In this document: positions 25,822 through 34,678 of the stretch, one piece after another
Layout: each line of letters opens with the position of its first letter
Numbering within the stretch: position 1 is the first letter of the stretch
Assembly: GCA_002413395.1 (NCBI GenBank)
Contig: DHWX01000120.1
Span: 1 to 51,771, forward strand
Length of the DNA stretch: 51,771 nucleotides
DNA from: Polaromonas sp. UBA5171
GTDB lineage: Bacteria > Pseudomonadota > Gammaproteobacteria > Burkholderiales > Burkholderiaceae_C
Reading direction: 5' to 3'
Notes under the pieces: model-generated
Told to the model about the DNA's origin: nothing
Database searches by the model: none
The model's input: only the letters and a program-made list of their open reading frames with translations
Translations under genes and position numbers: made by a program

Positions 25822-26709
25822 ATGACCCAACGCAAAGGCATCATCCTCGCCGGTGGCTCCGGCACCCGGCTGCACCCGGCCACACTGGCCATCAGCAAGC
25901 AACTGCTGCCGGTGTACGACAAGCCCATGATCTATTACCCGCTCAGCACATTGATGCTGGCCGGCATCAGGGACATACTCATCATCAGCACTCCGCAAGA
26001 CACGCCACGCTTTACCCAACTGCTGGGCGACGGCAGCCAGTGGGGCATGAATCTGCAATATGCCGTGCAGCCCAACCCCGAAGGACTGGCGCAGGCCTTC
26101 ATCATTGGCGACCAGTTTGTAGGCAATGCTCCGAGCGCGCTGGTACTGGGCGACAACCTGTTTTACGGCCATGATTTTGTGCAATTGCTTACAAAAGCGG
26201 ATGGCCAAGCCAGCGGCGCCACGGTATTTGCCTACCACGTGCAAGATCCCGAGCGCTATGGCGTGGTGGCTTTTGACAAGGCTGGAAAGGCCAGCAGCAT
26301 TGAAGAAAAGCCCGCCCAGCCCAAAAGCAACTATGCGGTCACCGGCCTTTATTTTTATGACACACAGGTGGTAGATATTGCCAAGGCCGTGAAGCCCAGC
26401 GCCCGCGGCGAGCTGGAAATTACGGCAGTGAACCAGGCCTACCTTGAGCACAGCCAGCTCAACGTGCAAATCATGCAACGCGGCTACGCCTGGCTTGACA
26501 CCGGCACGCATGACAGCCTGCTGGAGGCCGGCCAGTTTATTGCCACGCTGGAACACCGGCAGGGCCTGAAGATCGCCTGCCTGGAAGAAATTGCCTGGCG
26601 CAACGGGTTTATCACCAGCGAACAGCTCGAAGTGCTGGCCGGGCCTTTGGCCAAGAGCGGCTACGGCCAGTACCTGCTGCATTTGCTGCGGGAAGGGGCC
26701 CAGCGATGA
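25822..26709 (+). CDS. rmlA: Glucose-1-phosphate thymidylyltransferase
   Basis: Makes dTDP-glucose from glucose-1-phosphate and dTTP, the first step to dTDP-L-rhamnose. The 295-residue protein has the signature KGIILAGGSGTRLHP near the N-terminus, KPMIYYPLSTLM, the EKPAQPKSNYAVTGLYFYD segment and WLDTGTHDSLLEA. Length is normal. Its stop overlaps the rmlC start (ATGA). The dehydratase rmlB and reductase rmlD, usually beside it, are not in this window. Confidence 0.95.
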   Translation: MTQRKGIILAGGSGTRLHPATLAISKQLLPVYDKPMIYYPLSTLMLAGIRDILIISTPQDTPRFTQLLGDGSQWGMNLQYAVQPNPEGLAQAFIIGDQFVGNAPSALVLGDNLFYGHDFVQLLTKADGQASGATVFAYHVQDPERYGVVAFDKAGKASSIEEKPAQPKSNYAVTGLYFYDTQVVDIAKAVKPSARGELEITAVNQAYLEHSQLNVQIMQRGYAWLDTGTHDSLLEAGQFIATLEHRQGLKIACLEEIAWRNGFITSEQLEVLAGPLAKSGYGQYLLHLLREGAQR

Positions 26710-27251
26710 AGGCCACGCCCACCGCCATCCCCGACGTGCTCGTGATCGAACCCAAGGTGTTCGGCGATGCGCGCGGTTTCTTTTATGAAAGTTTCAACCA
26801 GAAAGCTTTTAACGAGGCCATCGGCCTGACCCTGAACTTTGTGCAGGACAACCACAGCCGCAGTACCAAGAGTGTGCTGCGCGGCCTGCATTATCAAATC
26901 CAGCAACCGCAGGGCAAGCTGGTGCGCGTAGTGCGCGGCGCGGTGTTTGATGTGGCAGTGGACATTCGCAAGCGCTCGCCCACCTTCGGCCAATGGGTCG
27001 GCGTTGAGCTGACCGAAGACAATCACAAGCAGCTCTGGCTGCCACCCGGTTTTGCGCATGGCTTTGTGGTGACCAGCGAGTCGGCAGATTTCCTGTACAA
27101 GACCACCGACTACTACGCGCCGCAGTATGAGCGTTGCATTGCGTGGAACGATCCAGCCATCGGGATTGAATGGCCGCTGGGGATCGAGCCGCAGCTTTCC
27201 GCCAAAGACATGCAGGGCCAGCCTTTGGCCGGTGCCGAGGTGTTTGCGTGA
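26706..27251 (+). CDS. rmlC: dTDP-4-dehydrorhamnose 3,5-epimerase
   Basis: A cupin-fold epimerase of 181 residues acting on dTDP-4-keto-6-deoxyglucose in rhamnose synthesis. Motifs include EPKVFGDARGFFYESFN, the catalytic His in VLRGLHYQ, GAVFDVAVDIRKRSPTFGQW and PPGFAHGFVV, with the catalytic Tyr in TTDYYAP. Length is normal. It is translationally coupled to rmlA and followed by the remnant of a manC gene. Confidence 0.95.
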   Translation: MKATPTAIPDVLVIEPKVFGDARGFFYESFNQKAFNEAIGLTLNFVQDNHSRSTKSVLRGLHYQIQQPQGKLVRVVRGAVFDVAVDIRKRSPTFGQWVGVELTEDNHKQLWLPPGFAHGFVVTSESADFLYKTTDYYAPQYERCIAWNDPAIGIEWPLGIEPQLSAKDMQGQPLAGAEVFA

Positions 27252-27400
27252 CTTGTGGTTCAGGCAAAGAGCATGGATTCCTGGTGGCTGACTATATTTT
27301 CATTGGCAAAACCGGCCTGGAGGCGATTGAGGCCCAGTCGGGCGGCTACCTGGGCGAGGACGACATGGTGCGGTTTACCGACAACTACGGCAGGGCATAA
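27248..27400 (+). pseudogene. Remnant of manC (mannose-1-phosphate guanylyltransferase) C-terminus
   Basis: Between rmlC and gmd an open frame of about 50 codons ends in LEAIEAQSGGYLGEDDMVRF and then TDNYGRA. This is the C-terminal cupin end of ManC/AlgA-type bifunctional enzymes, which supply GDP-mannose. No catalytic region precedes it; the part before about 27310 is not recognisably ManC. It is probably the tail of a gene removed by deletion or by recombination within the locus. Its position directly before gmd fits a former manC-gmd-fcl order. Confidence 0.7.
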
Positions 27401-27403
27401 GCC

Positions 27404-28519
27404 ATGAAGACAGCACTGATCACGGGCGTTACCGGGCAGGACGGCTCCTATCTGGCGGAATTTCTGCTTGAAAAGGGTTATGTCGTGCATGGCATCAAGC
27501 GCCGTGCGTCCAGCTTTAACACCGACCGTGTTGACCACATCTACCAAGACCCGCATATTGGAAACACCCGCTTCAATCTGCACTACGGCGACCTGAGCGA
27601 TACCAGCAATCTGGTGCGCATCATCCAGCAAACCCAGCCTGATGAAATCTACAACCTTGGCGCGCAAAGCCATGTTGCCGTGAGCTTTGAAAGCCCCGAA
27701 TACACCACCGACATAGACGGCATGGGCACCCTGCGCCTTCTAGAAGCCATCCGCATTCTGGGGCTGGAGAAAAAAACCCGCTTTTACCAGGCCAGTACCA
27801 GCGAGCTCTATGGCCTGGTGCAGGAAACCCCGCAAAAGGAAACCACGCCGTTCTACCCGCGCAGCCCGTATGCCGTGGCCAAGCTCTACGCTTACTGGAT
27901 CACCGTGAATTACCGCGAGGCCTACGGCCTGTATGCCTGCAACGGCATTTTGTTTAACCACGAAAGCCCGCGCCGGGGTGAAACTTTTGTGACGCGCAAG
28001 ATCACCCGCGCCCTGACTCGCATCAAACTCGGGCTGCAAGACTGCCTGTATCTCGGCAACCTTGATGCCTTGCGTGACTGGGGCCATGCCCGCGACTACA
28101 TCGAGATGCAATGGCTGATGCTGCAACAGGACAAGCCGGAAGACTTCGTCATCGCCACTGGCGTGCAGTACAGCGTGCGCCAATTTGTTGATGCGGCCGC
28201 CCGGGAGCTGGGCATGCAAATCCGTTGGGCCGGCGAAGGCCTTGAGGAAAAAGGCTACTGGCTTACCCCTTTCCCTCTCGCGAAAGAGGGCGGCGTGGGG
28301 GAGCGTCTCATCGTCGCCGTTGATCCGCGCTACTTCCGCCCTACCGAAGTGGCGACGCTGCAGGGGGACCCCACCAAAGCCCGCGAAAAACTAGGCTGGG
28401 TACCCAGAATCACATTCAGGGAACTGGTGGCCGAGATGGTGCGCGAAGACCTCAAGGATGCCGAGCGCGACGAACTGATCAAAAAGCATGGTTACCCAAC
28501 CATGGATCACAACGAATGA
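27404..28519 (+). CDS. gmd: GDP-mannose 4,6-dehydratase
   Basis: An extended SDR of 371 residues converting GDP-mannose to GDP-4-keto-6-deoxymannose. Motifs: nucleotide site TGVTGQDGSYLAEFL, FNLHYGDLSDTSNL, the catalytic Thr/Ser and Glu in QASTSELYG, Y-x3-K in PRSPYAVAKLYAYW, NHESPRRGETFVTRKI, and VDPRYFRPTEV. Between EEKGY and IVAVDPRY is a segment (WLTPFPLAKEGGVGERL) encoded by DNA with a CCCTCT/AGAGGG hairpin at 28273-28290; this loop varies in length among Gmd proteins. The product feeds fcl, 12 bases downstream. Confidence 0.95.
   Translation: MKTALITGVTGQDGSYLAEFLLEKGYVVHGIKRRASSFNTDRVDHIYQDPHIGNTRFNLHYGDLSDTSNLVRIIQQTQPDEIYNLGAQSHVAVSFESPEYTTDIDGMGTLRLLEAIRILGLEKKTRFYQASTSELYGLVQETPQKETTPFYPRSPYAVAKLYAYWITVNYREAYGLYACNGILFNHESPRRGETFVTRKITRALTRIKLGLQDCLYLGNLDALRDWGHARDYIEMQWLMLQQDKPEDFVIATGVQYSVRQFVDAAARELGMQIRWAGEGLEEKGYWLTPFPLAKEGGVGERLIVAVDPRYFRPTEVATLQGDPTKAREKLGWVPRITFRELVAEMVREDLKDAERDELIKKHGYPTMDHNE
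28262..28304 (+). repeat. Hairpin repeat-like segment within gmd
   Basis: CCCTCT (28273-28278) and AGAGGG (28285-28290) flank a CGCGAA loop, preceded by TTACCCCTTT and followed by GGGGGAG. This composition resembles the short C/G palindromic repeats common between proteobacterial genes. It encodes an in-frame loop in a part of Gmd that tolerates length change. Confidence 0.4.
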
Positions 28520-28531
28520 GCTGGACTCGAC

Positions 28532-29494
28532 ATGAATCCGGATAGCAAAATTTACGTCGCTGGTCATCGTGGCCTGGTCGGCTCCGCGCTGATGCGGCAA
28601 CTGCGTGCGCGCGGTTACCGTCACCTGGTCACCCGCACGCACGCTGAACTCGATCTGACCAATCAGTCGGCAGTACAAGACTTCTTCGCCCGGGAAAAGC
28701 CGGAATACGTGTTTCTGGCGGCCGCCAAGGTCGGCGGCATTCAAGCCAACAATACTTATCCGGCAGACTTTATCTACCAAAACCTGATGGTGCAGGCCAA
28801 CGTCATCCATGCCGCGCACACCCGCGACGTGCAAGAACTACTATTTTTGGGCAGCAGCTGCATCTATCCCCGCCTGGCCCCGCAGCCCATGCGTGAAGAC
28901 GCTTTGCTCACTGGCCCGCTGGAACCCACCAACGAGCCCTACGCCATTGCCAAAATAGCCGGCATCAAGCTGTGTGAGAGCTACAACCGGCAGTTTGGGC
29001 GCGATTACCGCAGTGTCATGCCCACCAACCTATACGGCTCCGGAGACAACTACCACCCTGAAAACAGCCACGTCATCCCAGCGCTCATCCGCCGTTTTCA
29101 TGAAGCCAAGCTCAACAGCGCACCAGAGGTCGTCATCTGGGGCACCGGGACCCCTCGAAGAGAATTTTTGTACGTTGACGACGTGGCTGCTGCCTGCGTG
29201 TTTGTCATGCAACTGTCCATGGCTACCTACCAGGCCCACACACTGCCCATGCAAAGCCACATCAACATCGGCTTTGGCAGCGATATGACCATTGCCGAAT
29301 TGGCTCGCACGGTGGCATCGGTGGTCGGTTATCAAGGTGAAATTGCTTTTGACGCTACCAAACCGGATGGCTCGTCGCGAAAACTCATGGACACTACTCG
29401 ACTGAATAGCTTAGGTTGGCAAGCCCGAGTGGGGCTGGAAGAGGGACTGACACTGGCCTATTTGGACTTCCAGAAACAAGTCTCAAACGCATGA
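28532..29494 (+). CDS. fcl: GDP-L-fucose synthase
   Basis: A bifunctional epimerase/reductase of 320 residues completing GDP-L-fucose synthesis from the Gmd product. Motifs: GHRGLVGSALMRQL nucleotide site, FLAAAKVGGI, the catalytic Ser and Cys in GSSCIYPRLAPQPM, Y-x3-K in EPYAIAKIAG, and NLYGSGDNYHPENSHVIPAL. Length is normal. Its final bases overlap the flippase start (ATGA), so the sugar and export genes are one operon. Confidence 0.95.
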   Translation: MNPDSKIYVAGHRGLVGSALMRQLRARGYRHLVTRTHAELDLTNQSAVQDFFAREKPEYVFLAAAKVGGIQANNTYPADFIYQNLMVQANVIHAAHTRDVQELLFLGSSCIYPRLAPQPMREDALLTGPLEPTNEPYAIAKIAGIKLCESYNRQFGRDYRSVMPTNLYGSGDNYHPENSHVIPALIRRFHEAKLNSAPEVVIWGTGTPRREFLYVDDVAAACVFVMQLSMATYQAHTLPMQSHINIGFGSDMTIAELARTVASVVGYQGEIAFDATKPDGSSRKLMDTTRLNSLGWQARVGLEEGLTLAYLDFQKQVSNA

Positions 29495-30870
29495 AATGGC
29501 ACCGGTACCTGCGGTTCCAACCGTTTGATACATCAACGGAAATGGGCCGAGCCGCCGAGCGCTACCGACTTGCAGCTTGGGCCAGTCTTGCAAACGCTGC
29601 CAGCAAGGGCGGCGCCATGGCGGTCATGGTGCTTAGTGTCAGTCTGACTATTCCTTACCTTGGTACCCAGCGGTTTGGTATCTGGATGACGGTGGCAAGT
29701 TTTGCGGGCATGCTTTCGTTTCTGGGTTTGGGTGTCGGCAATGCGCTGACAAACCACGTAGCACGCCGTTCTGCGCAATGCAACCCAGCTCTTTTGTGTC
29801 AGGCCATCAGCGGGGGGCTTGGGCTCTTGTTGATGATTGGGTTGGTAGTGGGGGCGGGTTTGTACTTGCTGGCCAGCTGGTTGCCATGGGCAAGATTTAT
29901 CAAGGTCGAAGATACTATGCTTCTGTTTGAGGCAAAGAAAGCTGCACAATTATTCGCTGTGTTGTTCGGGCTTAACCTTTTTACCACTGGTATTCAAAGC
30001 GTATTTGCAGGTTTACAGCGCACCTTTGAAGTGTATCTGGTGTCTGCGTTAGGTTCTCTTATCTCGCTGGGGGCGCTCTTGATAGCCGCACGAGCGCAGG
30101 CCGGGATACCTACACTGCTCACTGCTACCTTGGGCGTTCAGTCTCTGTCAATATTGTTACTGTTTGGATTATTGTTGAGGCGCGGTCTGTTTTCTTTAAG
30201 GGAAATCAGGAAGGCGGTTGAACAGGAAACCTCTGGGTTGTTCCGAATTGGCGGCTTGTTTTTCGTAATACAGATAGGCACCATGATCGGATGGGGTGCT
30301 GACTCTTTGATTATTTCCAGTGCACTTGGGCCTGCACAGGTAGCGGTGTATATCGTTGCGCAGCGGCTATTCCAGTTTGTGAGCCAACCCCTTGCGGTGG
30401 TCAATACGCCACTGTGGGGCGCATATGCTGATGCTCACGCCAAAGGTGATGGTGCCTTTATACGGCGCACATTGAAGGCGAGCATACTGCTGACTTTTGG
30501 GGCTTCTTTGCTTGGCGTAATGATTCTTTTCGCCAATAGTGGATGGCTAATAAATTATTGGACGCACAGCAATTTGGAGGTATCCACCCTGTTGCTGGGC
30601 ATGGTTGCACTTTGGACCGTACTTGAATGCTGCGGCGTGGCCTTTGCGATGTTTCTGAATGGCGTACAGGTGATCAGGCAGCAAGTCATCGTGGTTGTTG
30701 TATTTTGTATTTTAGCGCTGCCTTTGAAAATAATAGGGATAGAACAGATTGGCTTGATAGCCATACCGCTGGTAACGGCAGTGATATATGCCATGACGCA
30801 TATCTGTTTTTATGGCTTTGTTTTTTATCCAGAAATAAAATCATTCATGACAATTTCAAATTATCGGTGA
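29491..30870 (+). CDS. Polysaccharide flippase (Wzx-like, MOP superfamily)
   Basis: A polytopic membrane protein of 459 residues with about 12 hydrophobic segments, in the style of the O-antigen/teichoic acid exporters that flip lipid-linked repeat units across the inner membrane. The N-terminal SVSLTIPYLGTQRFGIWMTV segment is typical. The GC content falls along this gene toward its 3' end, in contrast to the sugar genes before it. It starts within the fcl stop codon. Its presence implies a Wzx/Wzy-type pathway, although no polymerase was recognised in the locus. Confidence 0.85.
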   Translation: MKWHRYLRFQPFDTSTEMGRAAERYRLAAWASLANAASKGGAMAVMVLSVSLTIPYLGTQRFGIWMTVASFAGMLSFLGLGVGNALTNHVARRSAQCNPALLCQAISGGLGLLLMIGLVVGAGLYLLASWLPWARFIKVEDTMLLFEAKKAAQLFAVLFGLNLFTTGIQSVFAGLQRTFEVYLVSALGSLISLGALLIAARAQAGIPTLLTATLGVQSLSILLLFGLLLRRGLFSLREIRKAVEQETSGLFRIGGLFFVIQIGTMIGWGADSLIISSALGPAQVAVYIVAQRLFQFVSQPLAVVNTPLWGAYADAHAKGDGAFIRRTLKASILLTFGASLLGVMILFANSGWLINYWTHSNLEVSTLLLGMVALWTVLECCGVAFAMFLNGVQVIRQQVIVVVVFCILALPLKIIGIEQIGLIAIPLVTAVIYAMTHICFYGFVFYPEIKSFMTISNYR

Positions 30871-30940
30871 AATGGGAAAATAATATGCGTAAGTGCGGCT
30901 CTTGACGTAACGAAAAAATAGTGACGCTGGAGATAAATAA

Positions 30941-31861
30941 TTGAATATCTTGAAAAAATTGATGAATGTTTATAAGTCGGTAAATTCAATTGCTGATGAA
31001 TTAACTAAAATCCGGACCGCACTTGGTAGGATTGAAGGTAGGCAACTTGCGACGCATCAACCTACTAATTTTAGAGATTATGAATTTCAGGTTTATTCTC
31101 AATGGGGTGAGGATGGATTAATTCAGTATCTTGTCAATAAAGTTAAAATCAAGACTCCAATATTCATTGAATTTGGTGTTGAAAAATATACAGAGTCTAA
31201 TACTCGATTTTTGCTGACAAATAACAACTGGGCCGGTTTGGTTATCGATGGATCATATCAAAATATTAAATATATCAAAAATGATTCCATTTACTGGAAG
31301 TATAATATAAAGGCTGAATGTTCGTTTATCGACAGGGATAACATAAATTCATTAATCAAAAAGAATGGGATATCGGGCGATATAGGCTTACTATCGATTG
31401 ACATTGATGGTAATGACTATTTTATCTGGGAAGCTATAAATGTAGTTAGCCCTCGCATTGTTGTTTGTGAATACAATAGCCTCTGGGGTGACAGCCTTTC
31501 TATCAGCATACCGTATGATCCATTATTTGTTAGAACAAATGCTCATTATTCAAACTTATATTTCGGCGCTTCAATTGTTGCTCTGACAAAACTAGCCGAA
31601 ACAAAGGGATATTCGCTAGTCGGCTCGAATACGACAGGGGTCAATATTTTCTTTGTGCGCAATGACCTCCTTGGCGGGATGAAAGTGGTTACGCCTAATG
31701 AAGCTTGGATTCAATCTCAATTTAGTGAATCTAGGGATAGATCTGGTCGATTAACTTTCTTGTCATTTACTGAGCGATTAAACCTGTTGTCAGACATGCC
31801 CCTTGTAAATCTAGATGATGGCCGGAATTATAAAGTCCGTACGTTATTTCATCTGGATTAG
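30941..31861 (+). CDS. AT-rich FkbM-like putative methyltransferase
   Basis: A 306-residue protein with much lower GC than its neighbours. The segment FQVYSQWGEDGLIQYL, then PIFIEFGVEKYTESNTRFLL and LLSIDIDGNDYFIWEAI, resembles SAM-dependent methyltransferases of the FkbM/Methyltransferase_21 type, though the fit is loose. The N-terminal 40 residues look helical. The start is TTG at 30941, supported by CTGGAG 8-12 bases upstream; an ATG at 30962 has no better site. It probably modifies a sugar of the surface glycan. Low GC and placement in the middle of the locus suggest horizontal acquisition. Confidence 0.6.
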   Translation: MNILKKLMNVYKSVNSIADELTKIRTALGRIEGRQLATHQPTNFRDYEFQVYSQWGEDGLIQYLVNKVKIKTPIFIEFGVEKYTESNTRFLLTNNNWAGLVIDGSYQNIKYIKNDSIYWKYNIKAECSFIDRDNINSLIKKNGISGDIGLLSIDIDGNDYFIWEAINVVSPRIVVCEYNSLWGDSLSISIPYDPLFVRTNAHYSNLYFGASIVALTKLAETKGYSLVGSNTTGVNIFFVRNDLLGGMKVVTPNEAWIQSQFSESRDRSGRLTFLSFTERLNLLSDMPLVNLDDGRNYKVRTLFHLD

Positions 31862-31863
31862 TA

Positions 31864-32964
31864 ATGCGCATTGCTTACGATGATCAGATCTTCGCCATGC
31901 AGGAATATGGCGGAGTTTCCCGCTATTTCTTTGAACTTGCCGACAACATTGCCAAAGCCAACGCCGCTGAGGTGGCGATCTTCAGTCCTCTTTATACCAA
32001 CTCTTACCTTGCAGCGGCATCGCGTCAGCTACAGGTAAGAGGGATGAAAATGCCGGCAATACGTCGCTCGGGGCGTCTTTATCGAACCATTAACCAGATG
32101 TTTGTGCCGTCCATGATGGAGCGCTTTCACCCGGACATAGTGCATCAGACTTATTATTCACAAAAGAGCAAAACTCCCGTTGACAGCAAAGTTGTGTTGA
32201 GCGTATTCGATATGATCCACGAGCGATTCCCTGAAGACTTTGCAACCCGGGATCGGACCTCCAAGGAAAAGGCGAAGGCCGTGGAACGCGCTGATCATGT
32301 GATTTGCATCTCGGAGCAGACCCGCGCGGATCTGATCGAACTGCTGGGGGTGGATCGAGCAAAGACTTCCGTGGTTCATCTTGGTTTTTCCCTGACCAAA
32401 CAGCCAGCGGATTCCAGGTTGGCGAGTGAGCGGCCGTATGTGTTGTACGTCGGCAGCCGTGGCGGCTACAAGAATTTTGAATCGCTCCTTGGTGCCTATG
32501 CCGCTAACCCGGCGCTGCAGCATGACTATGATCTGCTTGCCTTCGGTGGCGGTTCGCTAAATGCTAGGGAGAAGGCACTTTTGGACGAGCTTGATATTCC
32601 CCGTGAACGAGTGCGGCACCTCTCGGGAGACGATTCGGTCTTGTCCGGCCTGTACAGCAGAGCCACCTTGTTTGTTTATCCGTCCAGATATGAAGGTTTC
32701 GGCATTCCACCCCTTGAAGCCATGAGCTTTGATTGCCCTGTCGCTTGCAGCAATACAAGTTCAATCCCTGAGGTTGTTGGCGATGCGGCGGAGTTTTTCG
32801 ATCCTGATTCAATTGAATCGATAGGGCATGCCATTGAGCGCGTTTTGAACGATAGGCCCCTGCGTCAGGCATTGGTTGCGCGCGGGCGTGAACGCATCAA
32901 GCTGTTTTCCTGGGAACGCTGCGCTGAACAAACCCTTGATGTCTATCGGAGTCTCCTGACATGA
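31864..32964 (+). CDS. Glycosyltransferase family 4 (GT-B)
   Basis: A cytoplasmic glycosyltransferase of 366 residues. The N-terminus YGGVSRYFFELADNI and the C-terminal donor-binding domain (RPYVLYVGSRGGYKNFESLL, then YPSRYEGFGIPPLEAMSFDCPVACS with the E-x7-E pattern) identify a GT4 enzyme, a retaining GT-B type often using GDP-mannose or similar donors. It is separated from the methyltransferase gene by 2 bases and overlaps the next gene by ATGA. The precise sugar and linkage are unknown. Confidence 0.9.
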   Translation: MRIAYDDQIFAMQEYGGVSRYFFELADNIAKANAAEVAIFSPLYTNSYLAAASRQLQVRGMKMPAIRRSGRLYRTINQMFVPSMMERFHPDIVHQTYYSQKSKTPVDSKVVLSVFDMIHERFPEDFATRDRTSKEKAKAVERADHVICISEQTRADLIELLGVDRAKTSVVHLGFSLTKQPADSRLASERPYVLYVGSRGGYKNFESLLGAYAANPALQHDYDLLAFGGGSLNAREKALLDELDIPRERVRHLSGDDSVLSGLYSRATLFVYPSRYEGFGIPPLEAMSFDCPVACSNTSSIPEVVGDAAEFFDPDSIESIGHAIERVLNDRPLRQALVARGRERIKLFSWERCAEQTLDVYRSLLT

Positions 32965-33932
32965 GGGCTCTTATTTGTGGTGTTGCTGGTCAGGATGGCA
33001 GCTATCTAGCGGACCTGCTGCTCAAGAAGGGCTATGAAGTTGTAGGCACTTCGCGTGATGCCATGGTTGCCTCGTTCGCTAACCTCGATCAGTTGGGTAT
33101 TCGCAGGGATGTGCAAACCACATCAATGGCGATCAACGACTTTCGTAGCGTGTTGACTGTGGTCCAGAAATTTCAACCTGACGAAATTTACAACCTGGCC
33201 GGGCAGACATCCGTTGGGCTGTCTTTTGATCAGCCGGTGGAGGCGATAGAGAGCATTGCGCAGGGGACTCTCAACATGCTGGAGGTGATCCGCTTTGTTG
33301 ACCGACCCATCCGCTTCTACAACGCCGGATCAAGCGAGTGTTTCGGTGATACGGGCAATGTTTCAGCAACCGAGTCGACAGCGTTTCAGCCTCGGAGCCC
33401 GTATGCTGTTGCAAAAGCTTCCGCGCATTGGCTGGTGCGCAATTACCGTGAATCCTATGGCCTTTTTGCGTGCACGGGGATACTGTTCAACCATGAATCC
33501 GTACTCAGGCCAGAGCGCTTTGTCACCCAAAAAATTGTTCGTGCCGCTGCGCGAATTCAACACGGAAGTAGGGAAACACTTCAACTGGGGAATATCGATA
33601 TCTGGCGCGATTGGGGCTGGTCGCCAGACTATGTGGATGCAATGTGGCGGATGCTCCAACAGAAGCAGCCCGACGATTTCGTGATTGCTACCGGCCGCAC
33701 TATATCGCTGGAATCCTTTGTCTCTCAGGCCTTTGCTTTTTATGGCTTGAATTGGGAGGACCATGTGCGAGTTGATAAAGCATTGTTTCGCCCATCGGAT
33801 ATTCGTGTAAGCAGCGCAAATCCCGGTAAAGCCAGAGAAGTCCTCGGATGGGTGCCCCAGACAAGTGTTGAGGGCATGATCAAGAAAATGTGCGAGGCCG
33901 CCGGGGCTATTAAACGGGTGACAGGCGCATGA
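32961..33932 (+). CDS. Second Gmd-like NAD(P)-dependent sugar dehydratase
   Basis: An extended SDR of 323 residues closely patterned on Gmd: VAGQDGSYLADLL, NLAGQTSVGLSFDQPVE, NAGSSECFGDTG, Y-x3-K in PRSPYAVAKASAHW, NHESVLRPERFVTQKI and WRDWGWSPDYVDAMW. It is shorter than the gmd at 27.4 kb and lacks its C-terminal section. It probably acts on GDP-mannose as a 4,6-dehydratase, or on a related nucleotide sugar; a GDP-4-keto-6-deoxymannose reductase (Rmd) is a less likely alternative given the retained dehydratase motifs. It is flanked by glycosyltransferase genes with ATGA overlaps on both sides. Confidence 0.85.
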   Translation: MRALICGVAGQDGSYLADLLLKKGYEVVGTSRDAMVASFANLDQLGIRRDVQTTSMAINDFRSVLTVVQKFQPDEIYNLAGQTSVGLSFDQPVEAIESIAQGTLNMLEVIRFVDRPIRFYNAGSSECFGDTGNVSATESTAFQPRSPYAVAKASAHWLVRNYRESYGLFACTGILFNHESVLRPERFVTQKIVRAAARIQHGSRETLQLGNIDIWRDWGWSPDYVDAMWRMLQQKQPDDFVIATGRTISLESFVSQAFAFYGLNWEDHVRVDKALFRPSDIRVSSANPGKAREVLGWVPQTSVEGMIKKMCEAAGAIKRVTGA

Positions 33933-34678
33933 CAATTAGTGTCCTCACTGCTACCTATAACGCGGCGGCCCAGCTTCCCCATTTGATAGAAAGTCTGCGC
34001 TCACAGACTGACCGGGATTTCGAGTGGATTGTGGTGGACGGGGCTTCTACGGACGGTACCGTGGACCTGCTCAAAAGCGCTTATGACCTGGTCATCCACT
34101 GGATCAGCGAGCCCGACTTTGGCATCTATCACGCGCTCAACAAGGGCCTGGCGCTTGCCCATGGCGACTACTATCTGGTGGTGGGGTCGGATGATGTGCT
34201 CGACCCGGGGGCGATTGAGCGCTACCGGCAGGCAGCCGCTACCACGCAGGCGGATATTATTTCGGCGCCGGTTTGGGCGGACCGGCGTTTGATGGTGCCG
34301 CGCCGGCCCCCGTCTTGGTTGCGTAGCGGGCCACCTCTGGTATCCGGGCACAGTGTGGGCGCCTTGATTCGCAAGGATTTACATCGTGAACTTGGCCCTT
34401 ATTCCAGACAGTATCCGATTGCTGCCGATACCCTTTTTTTGCTCAGGGCATTGCGTGCTGGGAAGCGGTTTTCCTATATTGATCAACCTGCTGGTAGCTT
34501 CGGCACGGGGGGTGTGTCCGGCTCTGATGTGTTGGGCGCGCTGAGCGAGTCGTTTCGCGCCAATGTGGAGGTCCGGGGAGCCTGGCCGCTGCACTTTGCG
34601 TTTTTCATACTGCGTGTGCTCAAGAATGGCAGACGCATTGGACGACAGCAGATGCGAGTGGCGGAAAATGACCGCTGA
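33929..34678 (+). CDS. Glycosyltransferase family 2 (WcaA/PGL-like)
   Basis: A GT-A fold glycosyltransferase of 249 residues. The N-terminus TISVLTATYNAAAQLPHLIESL, EWIVVDGASTDGT and VVGSDDVLDPGA (in place of DxD) are typical of the GT2 subgroup seen in colanic acid and O-antigen loci (WcaE-like). There is no membrane anchor. It overlaps its neighbours on both sides (4 and 11 bases). The donor sugar cannot be assigned. Confidence 0.88.
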   Translation: MTISVLTATYNAAAQLPHLIESLRSQTDRDFEWIVVDGASTDGTVDLLKSAYDLVIHWISEPDFGIYHALNKGLALAHGDYYLVVGSDDVLDPGAIERYRQAAATTQADIISAPVWADRRLMVPRRPPSWLRSGPPLVSGHSVGALIRKDLHRELGPYSRQYPIAADTLFLLRALRAGKRFSYIDQPAGSFGTGGVSGSDVLGALSESFRANVEVRGAWPLHFAFFILRVLKNGRRIGRQQMRVAENDR

